Part shown: positions 17,584-24,502 of the stretch, one piece after another | How the letters are laid out: the number at the start of each line of letters is the position of its first letter | How positions within the stretch are numbered: position 1 is the first letter of the stretch | Assembly: GCF_028830055.1 (NCBI RefSeq) | Contig: NZ_CP101655.1 | Span: forward strand, 5,943,781 to 5,968,282 | DNA from: Pseudomonas serboccidentalis | GTDB taxonomy: Bacteria; Pseudomonadota; Gammaproteobacteria; Pseudomonadales; Pseudomonadaceae | Length of the DNA: 24,502 bases | Direction: 5' to 3' | Notes under the pieces: generated by a model | What the model was told of the DNA's origin: nothing | What the model saw: only the letters and a program-made list of their open reading frames with translations | Databases searched by the model: none | Translations under genes and position numbers: made by a program

Positions 17584-17673
17584 TGTAGGAGTGAGCCTGC
17601 TCGCGATGGCGGTGTGTCAGTCGCCGAAAATATCGACTGAAAAGGCGCCATCGCGAGCAGGCTCACTCCTACA
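17584..17673. repeat. REPIN between the LysR gene and the efflux operon, reversed arm order
   Basis: Perfect 28-bp inverted arms (17584-17611 and 17646-17673) around a 34-base centre. The arm sequence is the same as at 12419 and 16466, but the order is reversed: this copy starts with tgtaggagtgag and ends with ctcactcctaca, so the cgcgatggcg ends face each other. It starts 22 bp after the LysR-type gene stop. Confidence 0.85.
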
Positions 17674-17750
17674 AGAGAAATAGTTGTGTCTGGCGCACTT
17701 ATAACCTGCCAATAAGTCAATTTTCGTCACTGCTAAGCCCGACTAAGATG

Positions 17751-17773
17751 CTCCGGTATTTTTCCCTCCGGAG
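17751..17773 (+). promoter_or_regulatory. Hairpin that would enclose the ribosome site of the MFS gene
   Basis: CTCCGG (17751-17756) pairs exactly with CCGGAG (17768-17773) across an 11-base T-rich loop, and outer G-U/A-U pairs could extend the stem. CCGGAG is itself the ribosome site of the MFS gene, 9 bases before its ATG. The fold could lower translation of the pump. This is inferred from pairing only. Confidence 0.35.
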
Positions 17774-17782
17774 TGTGCATTC

Positions 17783-19321
17783 ATGACATCCCTGACGGTC
17801 CCGGCGCCTATCGCTGCGGCCAGTCCGGCGACGGCGGCCACGCCACCGGTGTTCGGGGCGCGGATCATCACCGGCCTGGTCGGCGTACTGCTGGCGGTGC
17901 TGGTCTCGGGTCTCAACGAAATGGTGACCAAAGTCGCGCTCGCCGACATCCGGGGCGCGCTGAACATCGGTTACGACGAAGGCACCTGGCTGGTCGCCTG
18001 CTACGCCGCGACCTCGGTGGCGGCCATGGCGTTCGCGCCGTGGTGCTCGGTGACTTTTTCGTTGCGCCGCTTCACCCTCTGCGCGATCAGCCTGTTCACG
18101 CTGCTCGGCGTGCTGTGCCCGTTCGCCCCGAACTACGAAAGCCTGTTGCTGATGCGCACTCTGCAAGGGCTGGCCGGCGGCGCATTGCCGCCGATGCTGA
18201 TGACCGTGGCCCTGCGCTTTCTGCCGGCCAATTTCAAACTCTATGGCCTGGCCGGATACGCGCTGACGGCGACCTTCGGCCCCGGCCTCGGCACGCCACT
18301 GGCCGGTTTGTGGAGTGAATACGTCGGCTGGCAATGGGCGTTCTGGCAAATCATCGTGCCGTGCCTGATTGCCATGGCAATGGTCGCCTGGGGCATTCCC
18401 CAGGATCCGCTGCGCCTGGAGCGCCTCAAGACGTTCAACTGGAAGGGCCTGCTGCTGGGCTTTCCGGCGATCTGCATGTTGGTGATCGGCTTGCTGCAGG
18501 GCAACCGGCTGGACTGGTTCGAATCGGATCTGATCTGCGCGCTGCTCGGCGCCGGCTCGCTGTTGCTGTTGGCGTTTCTGATCAACGAATGGTCGCAACC
18601 GATTCCGTTTTTCAAGTTGCAGATGCTCGGCATCCGCAACCTGTCGTTCGCGCTGATGACCCTCGCCGGGGTGCTGGTGGTGTTGCAGGCGGTGGTGCTG
18701 ATTCCGTCGAGTTATCTGGCGCAGGTGCAGGGTTATCGCCCGGTGCAGACCGCACCGATCATGTTGATCGCCGCATTGCCGCAGCTGATTGCGCTGCCGT
18801 TGGTGGCGGCGCTGTGCAACCTGCGTTGGGTCGATTGCCGCTGGGTGCAGGGCATCGGCTTGAGCATGTTGACGCTGTCCTGCCTGGGCGGCTCGCTGCT
18901 GACCTCGGAATGGATTCGCGACAATTTTTACGTCCTGCAATGGCTGCAGATCTTCGGTCAGCCGATGTCGGTGCTGCCGCTGTTGATGCTGTCCACCGGC
19001 AGCATCCAGCCACAGGACGGACCGTTCGCCTCTGCGTGGTTCAACACGGTGAAGGGCCTGGCGGCCGTGGTCGCCACTGGCGTGATCGAAGCGCTGACCA
19101 CCGCGCGCCTGCATTTCCACTCGACCATGTTGATCGACAACCTCGGCAACTCACCGTTGGCCGATCGCAGCGATCCCGGTCTCGCCCATCGCCTGCACGA
19201 ACAGGCCGTGGTGCTGACGTCTTCCGATCTCTATGTGTGCATGGCCGGCGTCGCGGTGGCGCTGATCCTGCTGATTTTCTGGCTGCCGACGCGGATCTTT
19301 CCGCCGCGCGCGCCGACCTGA
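17783..19321 (+). CDS. DHA2-family MFS efflux pump (EmrB-like)
   Basis: An inner-membrane proton-driven drug exporter, 512 residues, with many hydrophobic segments that fit the 14-helix DHA2 layout. The N-terminus is Ala/Pro-rich (MTSLTVPAPIAAASPATAATPP) before the first helix (about 28-48). The motif-C-like segment GPGLGTPLAGLWSEYVGWQW followed by AFW in helices 5-6 matches the EmrB type, and RTLQGLAGGALPPML matches the preceding helix. The tail LIFWLPTRIFPPRAP ends the last helix. Its TGA overlaps a downstream in-frame ATG of the adaptor gene, and the operon continues with an outer-membrane factor, so it works as a tripartite pump. The substrate is unknown; antibiotics, fatty acids and aromatic compounds are all possible for the family. 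Confidence 0.9.
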   Translation: MTSLTVPAPIAAASPATAATPPVFGARIITGLVGVLLAVLVSGLNEMVTKVALADIRGALNIGYDEGTWLVACYAATSVAAMAFAPWCSVTFSLRRFTLCAISLFTLLGVLCPFAPNYESLLLMRTLQGLAGGALPPMLMTVALRFLPANFKLYGLAGYALTATFGPGLGTPLAGLWSEYVGWQWAFWQIIVPCLIAMAMVAWGIPQDPLRLERLKTFNWKGLLLGFPAICMLVIGLLQGNRLDWFESDLICALLGAGSLLLLAFLINEWSQPIPFFKLQMLGIRNLSFALMTLAGVLVVLQAVVLIPSSYLAQVQGYRPVQTAPIMLIAALPQLIALPLVAALCNLRWVDCRWVQGIGLSMLTLSCLGGSLLTSEWIRDNFYVLQWLQIFGQPMSVLPLLMLSTGSIQPQDGPFASAWFNTVKGLAAVVATGVIEALTTARLHFHSTMLIDNLGNSPLADRSDPGLAHRLHEQAVVLTSSDLYVCMAGVAVALILLIFWLPTRIFPPRAPT

Positions 19322-19347
19322 TGGCTGTACTGAAACAGAAGGTTTTC

Positions 19348-20418
19348 ATGACGACTCAAGCAAAGCAGAAACTCGCGGTGGCCGTGGCCGCCGCACTGGC
19401 GGTCGGTGTGCTGGTGTACCTGGCGATGCCCGGCCTGTTCGGCAAACGAACTCAGCAAAATACCAACGATGCGTTTGTCTCTGCTGACTACACCCTGGTG
19501 GTGCCGCGCGTGGCCGGGTTCATCAAGGACGTGCTGGTGGAAGACAACCAGCAGGTGAAGGCCGGGCAATTGCTGGCGTTGATCGATGACCGTGATTTGC
19601 GCGCCGCTGCGGAGGCCGCCGATGCGCAAACCCTGGTCGCCCGCGCCCAGTTGCAAAACGCCAAGGCGACGCTGGAACGGCAAACGTCGGTGATCGCCCA
19701 GGCCCAGGCTTCGCTGGTCTCGGCCAAGGCGCAAATGGCTTTCGCCCAGCAGGAACTCAATCGCTACAACCACCTAGCCGGCGTCGGCGCCGGCACGGTG
19801 CAGAACGCGCAACAGGCGCGGACGCGCATCGATCAGGCGAGCGCACGGCTGGATACCGCCAGCGCGAAACTGGCGGCCGAGCGCAAACAGGTGGAGATTC
19901 TGACGGCGCAGCGCGATGCCGCCGAAGGCAGTTTGAAACACGCCCAGGCAGCGCTGAAAATCGCCAGTTTCGAACTGTCCTACACGCGCATCACGGCGCC
20001 GCAGGACGGCATGGTCGGCGAGCGAGCGGTGCGCGTCGGTGCCTATGTCACGCCGGGCAGCAAACTGCTGGCGGTGGTGCCGTTGCGCCAGGCCTATGTG
20101 GTCGCCAACTTTCAGGAAACCCAACTGACGGACGTGCAGCCGGGTCAGGCTGTCGAAGTGCGGGTCGACAGCCTCGGCGGCGAGGCCTTGAGCGGTCGTG
20201 TCGAAAGCATCGCGCCGGCAACCGGCGTGACCTTTGCCGCAGTTAAACCGGACAACGCCACCGGTAACTTCACCAAGGTCGTGCAGCGGATTCCGGTGAA
20301 GATCCTGCTTGAGCCGGGTCAGCCTTTGGCCGAGCGGCTGCGGGTGGGGATGTCGGTCGAGGCGAGTATTGATACTCGCCGTTCGGCGCCGGCGGTGCGC
20401 GAGGTGACTCAGCGATGA
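19348..20418 (+). CDS. HlyD/EmrA-family periplasmic adaptor of the efflux pump
   Basis: The membrane-fusion protein that links the MFS pump to the outer-membrane factor, 356 residues from the ATG at 19348, which has AGAAGG upstream. An alternative ATG at 19321 (TGATG overlap with the pump stop) would add nine residues. One N-terminal membrane anchor (about 9-27, LAVAVAAALAVGVLVYLA) is followed by TNDAFVSADYTLVVPRVAG, the standard EmrA-like entry to the lipoyl domain. VLVEDNQQVKAGQLLALIDDRD follows, then a coiled-coil hairpin (about 85-205), SYTRITAPQDGMVGERAVRVGAYV and a beta-barrel (YVVANFQETQLTDVQPGQ). It ends ATGA-overlapped with the outer-membrane gene. Confidence 0.92.
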   Translation: MTTQAKQKLAVAVAAALAVGVLVYLAMPGLFGKRTQQNTNDAFVSADYTLVVPRVAGFIKDVLVEDNQQVKAGQLLALIDDRDLRAAAEAADAQTLVARAQLQNAKATLERQTSVIAQAQASLVSAKAQMAFAQQELNRYNHLAGVGAGTVQNAQQARTRIDQASARLDTASAKLAAERKQVEILTAQRDAAEGSLKHAQAALKIASFELSYTRITAPQDGMVGERAVRVGAYVTPGSKLLAVVPLRQAYVVANFQETQLTDVQPGQAVEVRVDSLGGEALSGRVESIAPATGVTFAAVKPDNATGNFTKVVQRIPVKILLEPGQPLAERLRVGMSVEASIDTRRSAPAVREVTQR

Positions 20419-21983
20419 TTCTGCGTAAAAACCTGTGGCGAGGAAGCTTGCTCCCGCTGGGTTGCGAAGCAACCCTGAAAATCGCGATTGCTACGCACTC
20501 GAGCGGGAGCAAGCGCCCTCGCCACAAAAGTCTGTTTCAGTCACTTGTTGTAGTGAGCTTATTTGGCCTCAGCGCCTGCACCGTCGGCCCAAACTTCCAC
20601 AAGCCCGAAGCCACACAAATCGCAGACTGGGCCAAACCCGCCAAATCCGCCCCCAGCCAGGCAGTCAGTGAACCGCTGAACGAACGCTGGTGGGACGTTT
20701 TCCAGGATGCGCAGCTCTCGGCCCTCACCCAACGAGCAATGAAGAGCAACCTCGACCTGCAACGGGCCAGCAGCCGCTTGCAACAAAGCCGCGCTGCACG
20801 CCAGGTGATCACCGCGGATCGCTATCCAAACACCGCAGCGACCGGTAGCTACGCGCGTAAACGCAACAGCGGCGAAGGCCTGAATGACCCGTCCGGGCAC
20901 AACGGCGATTCCGCGTTCAACCTGTGGGACGCCGGTTTCTCCGCTTCTTGGGAGCTGGATTTCTGGGGCCGCGTGCGCCGGGAAACCGAGGCCGCCGATG
21001 CCAATCTCGAAGTCGCCGAAAACGATCGTCGCGGCGTATTGCTGGCGGTCCTTGCCGACACCGCGCAGAACTACATTCAACTGCGCGGCGTGCAAAACAC
21101 CCGCGCCGTCACCGAGCAGAACCTCGACGTCGCCCGGCACAGCCTCAAGCTGTCGCAGCTGCGCCTCAACGATGGTGTGGCGACCGATCTGGACGTCGCC
21201 GAAGCCGCCGCGCAGGTCGCGGCCATCGAATCGCGGCTGCCCGCCCTTGAGCAGCGTCAGTCGCAACTGATCAACGCGATCAGCCTGTTGATGGGCGAAC
21301 CGCCACAAGCCTTGGCCAAGGAGTTATCCACAGACGCCGCGGTGCCGCAGGCACCACTGCAAGTCGCCATCGGCCTGCCGTCGCAACTGGCCGAACGTCG
21401 CCCGGACATTCGTCAGGCCGAGGCGCATCTGCACGCCGCCACCGCCAACATCGGCGTGGCCAAGGGTGATTTCTATCCGCGCATCACCCTGTCCGGCAAC
21501 CTCGGCTCGCAAGCGATGCAACTGAGCGATTTTGGCTCCTGGGGTTCACGTGCGTTCGGCATCGGCCCGCAATTCAGCCTGCCGCTGTTCGACGGCGGTC
21601 GCCTGCGCGGCATGTTGCAACTGCGCGAAGCCCAGCAACAGGAAGCGGCCATCGCCTACCAGCAAACCGTGCTGCGCGCCTGGCATGAAATCGACGATCA
21701 ACTGACGGCCTATAACGCCAGCCAACGCCGCCGCGACAGCCTCGCCGAAGCCGTACGCCAGAACCAGATCGCCCTGCGCACCGCGCAACAGCAATACGTC
21801 GAGGGCGTGGTCGATTTCGTCAACGTCCTCACCGTGCAGAGCGCGTTGCTGGCGACGCAGGAGCAATGGGTGGAGAGTTCGACCGGTGTTTCGCTGGCGA
21901 TGGTCGGGTTGTACAAGGCGCTGGGTGGTGGATGGCAGTCGGTGTATCCGGTGGACGAGATGGCACAGGAATCAACTCGGTGA
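20415..21983 (+). CDS. NodT/OprM-type outer-membrane efflux lipoprotein, with REPIN-encoded N-terminal insert
   Basis: The outer-membrane channel of the tripartite pump, 522 residues. The ATG at 20415 overlaps the adaptor stop (ATGA), which strongly supports it. A lipobox LSAC puts the lipidated Cys at residue 55 (codon 20577), after the hydrophobic SLVVVSLFGLSA. Mature CTVGPNFHKPE is the usual start of this family. Two outer-membrane efflux domains follow, with WELDFWGRVRRE near residue 180 and GIGPQFSLPLFDGGRL near 388. The signal region is abnormally long: residues 6-38 are encoded by a REPIN. Removing these 33 codons would leave MILRK joined to SLFQSLVVV, a normal lipoprotein signal. No credible start codon lies after the REPIN, so either the long signal still works or export is impaired. 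The channel function is confident; the effect of the insert is not. Confidence 0.9.
   Translation: MILRKNLWRGSLLPLGCEATLKIAIATHSSGSKRPRHKSLFQSLVVVSLFGLSACTVGPNFHKPEATQIADWAKPAKSAPSQAVSEPLNERWWDVFQDAQLSALTQRAMKSNLDLQRASSRLQQSRAARQVITADRYPNTAATGSYARKRNSGEGLNDPSGHNGDSAFNLWDAGFSASWELDFWGRVRRETEAADANLEVAENDRRGVLLAVLADTAQNYIQLRGVQNTRAVTEQNLDVARHSLKLSQLRLNDGVATDLDVAEAAAQVAAIESRLPALEQRQSQLINAISLLMGEPPQALAKELSTDAAVPQAPLQVAIGLPSQLAERRPDIRQAEAHLHAATANIGVAKGDFYPRITLSGNLGSQAMQLSDFGSWGSRAFGIGPQFSLPLFDGGRLRGMLQLREAQQQEAAIAYQQTVLRAWHEIDDQLTAYNASQRRRDSLAEAVRQNQIALRTAQQQYVEGVVDFVNVLTVQSALLATQEQWVESSTGVSLAMVGLYKALGGGWQSVYPVDEMAQESTR
20434..20526. repeat. REPIN inside the 5' coding region of the efflux lipoprotein gene
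   Basis: Arms tgtggcgaggaagcttgctc... (20434-20458) and its inverted partner ending ctcgccaca (20502-20526) match at 23 of 25 positions. A secondary hairpin gggttgc-gaa-gcaaccc (20459-20475) follows the first arm, as in the GTGGCGAGGGAGCTTGCTCCC class of Pseudomonas REPs. This is a different REP family from the three copies at 12419, 16466 and 17584. It is in frame and free of stops. Confidence 0.85.
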
Positions 21984-22038
21984 GTTCGATTTGATCTGAG
22001 GTGCCGAGGATTCCAGTGTTTCGCCCCTTCCGGTTGCA

Positions 22039-24222
22039 CTAGATGATCGAGTCGATATCAAGCGTATGCGGCGCGCCGATCGTATGCCCGTAAAGTGAGG
22101 TCAGCAGCGCATCGTTGCTGGCGTTGTCCGGCGCCTGCGCCAGTTGTTCTTCCTTGAGATTTTCCGGGTGCGCGCGCCAGCGTTGCAGGCTTTCGGCGAG
22201 CAGCTCCGGCTGTTCGGCGAGCAGGCCGTAGACGTCCGTGGCCCTGACCCGCTTATGCCGCAGAGCGCTCAGGCGTGCATGGGTGGTCTCGATGCGGCTG
22301 ACTTCGTGGCTGATCGCCTCGATCGTGCGCTCCTGGGTACGCACATACGCCGCTGGCCGGGCCAGCAGGTCCTGGCGGGCGACGCGCAATTGCCGGGTAA
22401 TGCGCACCAGCGCTTGCTCCACCCAGTCAAACTCGCTGTCAGTGACCCGCGTGCGATTCGCCTCATGGGCCTGTTGCCAGCGGCGCAAGGCTGCCCAGCA
22501 CGCCGGGACATAGCCGCCGACCATCGAGTGATGCCCGGCGTTGAAGATCAGCCGCAACAAGCCCGGACGATCCGGCAGGCCGTTTTTCTGCTGCAGCGCG
22601 AGGGTGCACGCGGCGTGCTGAGTGATGGTGTCGCAGCCCGGCTCCCACAGGATCGAAGATGCCTGCTGACGCCCGAACTCTACCGGCATGGCGTGATGCA
22701 GGGTGCCATGGTGGTCGTAGGCCTCCCCCGTCCAGTTGGTAATGCCCGCGACGAACACCGACAGCCCGACCGGCACATTGGTAAACATCAACGCCGCGCC
22801 AGTCCCGTAGACCCCGGCCTTGGTGTTCATCCAGCTGCCCGGCACGCTGGGCACCGGGTCGTTGTGGTTGACCATGCGGTAATGCACCAGCGGGGCGGCG
22901 GCTTTGGTGAAGACGGTGTCGCCGGCGCGGGGGGCGCCGTAGGTGTAGAGCTGGATGTTGTAGCTTTCAGGATCGCGCCGAAGCATTTCCGAAAGCAACA
23001 AAGTGATTGCACCACCCAAGCTATGCCCACAGATCAGTAGTTTTTGACCTGCGTAGAATCGGTCTAGATAGCTCGCTACAAAAGTTTCTGCTTTTTTTGC
23101 AGCATCATAGAACCCCCGATGAACTTGGCCCTCTCCTTCCTCGAATGTCACTTGCAGAGCGTCAGCATCCCGTAATCCGTCAGGAATAATCTCGAAGGTG
23201 CCACGCACGGCGATTAGGATCAGTTCGTCATTGTGAGTGATGAAGGCTTGGGTGTCGGTCGCGTCTTTCCCGAGGTGTCTGTCGTCCAGAAAGTGGACTT
23301 TCTCAGGGTGTTCCTGCTCCGTACCCAGAGCCGGATCATTGACCTCATACAGCACCGGATCGAACGGCACGATTTCCAGCCTTCTTGAATACGCCACGTC
23401 TTCATACAAGGGGTAATAGGCTTTGCTTTGCGCCGCGTCGACGCGCCACAACTCGTCGGATTTGGCCAAGGCATCGGCGAACCAGTTGCCCACACTGGGT
23501 TGTTCGGGGAAGGTCACCCGGGTTTCCCTGATCGGCGCGGTGGCGGGTTTCTGGCCAAAAGGGCAATAACTCAGGGTGGCCATCAATGCCAGTTGGTAGA
23601 GGTTGAGTGCGCAGAACTCCGGCGCCGTCGACAGCATCGGGCGCAAGGCTCGCAACGCACGCACTTCCAGCACCGTGTGTTTACGCGAGGCCAGGGCGAC
23701 GCCGACCTGTGCATGCTTGCCCATGATCGCTGCCAGGCCGCTGTTGGCGGGGTAGTGGCGATAGACCTCGGGTGGCAGATGAGCCACATGCCTGACCAGA
23801 TGGCGCACTTCCACCTGTATGTATTCGTCGCCGTCCGGTACGGGTTGTTCGCGGTTACGGGTGGCGTCCGGATTGCGGTATCGGGTTTGTTCGGCGCGAA
23901 CCTGGAGCTCGGTGATTTTCAGGGGGTAGTGGGGACGTTCCATTACGCGCAGATAGACTTTTTCCTGCCCCTCGTAAGCCTGCTCGAAACGCAGTGCAAT
24001 CGGGCCTGCGCAATAGTTGTCGACGTTGCCAATCCCGTTGATATCCAGATATCCATTGAATAGTTGCCCCTCTGAATCGGCCGCAGTATAGGCCAGTCCC
24101 CCATAAGCCTCCCCCGAGCCAAACTCATCGACCAGTTGAAAACTGCTCCAGTTGCCTTGTGCCGGGCAGCTCAACAGGCGGCTGTTGAGCGGTGATTGCA
24201 GGTCCTTTTCAAGTGACGCCAT
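22039..24222 (-). CDS. Class 3 (fungal-type) lipase, candidate type VI secretion lipase effector
   Basis: A predicted lipid-ester hydrolase of 727 residues. The nucleophile elbow GHSLGG is at 399-404 (Ser401). It is preceded by the family hallmarks LILIAVRGT (oxyanion region, about 335-343) and VHRGFYDAA (about 367-375). Asp455 in VNHNDPVPSVPG and a His in DHHGTLHH (about 503-510) can complete the triad. Residues 1-150 form a separate beta-rich N-terminal domain (FQLVDEFGSGEAYGGLAYTA, then ERPHYPLKITELQVRAEQTR) that I associate from memory with Pseudomonas type VI-linked lipases. The last 170 residues are charged and helical. There is no signal peptide. The ATG at 24222 has AAGGAG (24231-24236) 8 bases upstream. 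A GTG at 24231 would overlap that site and is rejected. The ribosome site overlaps the stop of the gene upstream, so the two are coupled. Lipase activity is likely; the secretion route is inference, since no vgrG or PAAR gene is visible. Confidence 0.82.
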   Translation of the reverse strand: MASLEKDLQSPLNSRLLSCPAQGNWSSFQLVDEFGSGEAYGGLAYTAADSEGQLFNGYLDINGIGNVDNYCAGPIALRFEQAYEGQEKVYLRVMERPHYPLKITELQVRAEQTRYRNPDATRNREQPVPDGDEYIQVEVRHLVRHVAHLPPEVYRHYPANSGLAAIMGKHAQVGVALASRKHTVLEVRALRALRPMLSTAPEFCALNLYQLALMATLSYCPFGQKPATAPIRETRVTFPEQPSVGNWFADALAKSDELWRVDAAQSKAYYPLYEDVAYSRRLEIVPFDPVLYEVNDPALGTEQEHPEKVHFLDDRHLGKDATDTQAFITHNDELILIAVRGTFEIIPDGLRDADALQVTFEEGEGQVHRGFYDAAKKAETFVASYLDRFYAGQKLLICGHSLGGAITLLLSEMLRRDPESYNIQLYTYGAPRAGDTVFTKAAAPLVHYRMVNHNDPVPSVPGSWMNTKAGVYGTGAALMFTNVPVGLSVFVAGITNWTGEAYDHHGTLHHAMPVEFGRQQASSILWEPGCDTITQHAACTLALQQKNGLPDRPGLLRLIFNAGHHSMVGGYVPACWAALRRWQQAHEANRTRVTDSEFDWVEQALVRITRQLRVARQDLLARPAAYVRTQERTIEAISHEVSRIETTHARLSALRHKRVRATDVYGLLAEQPELLAESLQRWRAHPENLKEEQLAQAPDNASNDALLTSLYGHTIGAPHTLDIDSII

Positions 24223-24234
24223 GTGGAACACTCC

Positions 24235-24502
24235 TTATTCCGTGCAGCCGGGATAGATGGTGCAGATGCGGCCATCGACCATCTGGAAGGTGCTGAAATC
24301 GGTGTGGTTGCCGAAGCAGAAGGCATCCTGATCTTCGAAGTGGTCGCCCATGCAGCGTTTCCAGCCGTTAGGAACTTTGACCCAGGTCTTGCCGATGGCA
24401 GGCCTTTCTTCCGCCGCCAAATCGATCTTCATCCGTAGGGTTTTTCCCGGCAGTTGATCGAGGGCGTAGGCGGCAAAAGGGCGACCTCGTGCTAGCGCGC
24501 CA
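24235..24502 (-). CDS. 3' end of an unrecognised gene upstream of the lipase gene
   Basis: The frame is open from the right window edge to a TAA at 24235-24237. At least 89 codons are present, and the true start may lie outside; an internal ATG at 24432 would give 65 residues. The visible protein has a polar first half (PGKTLRMKIDLAAEE) and a compact second half with four Cys (WKRCMGDH, AFCFGNH, GRICTI, YPGCTE) and several aromatic residues, suggesting a small folded domain with possible disulfides. Codon use is Pseudomonas-like. Its stop overlaps the lipase ribosome site, so the genes are co-translated. I do not recognise the family. An immunity, adaptor or carrier function for the lipase would be a guess from position. 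Confidence 0.6.
   Translation of the reverse strand, partial: GALARGRPFAAYALDQLPGKTLRMKIDLAAEERPAIGKTWVKVPNGWKRCMGDHFEDQDAFCFGNHTDFSTFQMVDGRICTIYPGCTE

Noticed and set aside
17717..19120. 467-codon minus-strand open frame opposite the MFS gene
   Set aside because: It is very rich in Gln, Arg and His, as expected for the antisense of a high-GC membrane protein gene. It shows no domain, and the plus-strand transporter is unambiguous.
18334..19347. Long in-frame extension upstream of the adaptor gene
   Set aside because: It overlaps the MFS gene in another frame and encodes no membrane-fusion sequence. The adaptor starts at 19348 (or 19321).
21974..22038. Terminator between the convergent efflux and lipase genes
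   Set aside because: Only a five-base stem (aactc-ggt-gagtt) overlapping the stop codon was found, with no T-run on either strand.

Overview
The window looks like chromosome of a fluorescent Pseudomonas (P. fluorescens group). I infer this from the complete LapA/LapEBC biofilm locus, the high GC content with Pseudomonas-like codon use, and four copies of REP-type inverted repeats (REPINs) in the spacers and inside one gene.

Layout. Positions 1-7131 (minus strand) hold the first 2377 codons of a giant LapA-type adhesin. It has an N-terminal retention module with the LapG cleavage motif, followed by an array of exact 300-bp (100-residue) repeats that runs off the left edge. Divergent from it, 7487-12395 (plus strand) encodes the type I secretion machine that exports it: outer-membrane LapE, ABC ATPase LapB and adaptor LapC. 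A REPIN closes that block. Next, 12749-16442 is a compact four-gene operon: a TauD/AtsK-type 2-oxoglutarate dioxygenase and a complete SsuABC/TauABC-type ABC importer. This is an organosulfur-scavenging layout, but its substrate cannot be read from sequence. A second REPIN separates it from a LysR-type regulator (16644-17561), and a third REPIN separates that from a tightly coupled tripartite efflux operon (17783-21983): a DHA2 MFS pump, an EmrA-like adaptor and a NodT-type outer-membrane lipoprotein. A fourth REPIN lies inside the 5' coding part of the outer-membrane factor gene. On the minus strand, 24222-22039 encodes a 727-residue class 3 lipase that resembles a type VI secretion lipase effector. 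It is preceded by the 3' end of an unrecognised gene that runs off the right edge.

How the genes work together. LapE-LapB-LapC carry LapA to the cell surface, where its N-terminal module plugs LapE until the periplasmic protease LapG cuts it; lapG and lapD are not visible here. The dioxygenase and importer would take up and desulfonate or desulfate an organic sulfur compound. The MFS/adaptor/outer-membrane set would export a small molecule across both membranes. No rRNA, tRNA, CRISPR array, insertion sequence or phage gene was seen. I found no clearly undescribed system. The best leads are the in-frame REPIN in the efflux lipoprotein, the two-level repeat structure of lapA, and the lipase gene coupled to an unknown small Cys-containing protein.
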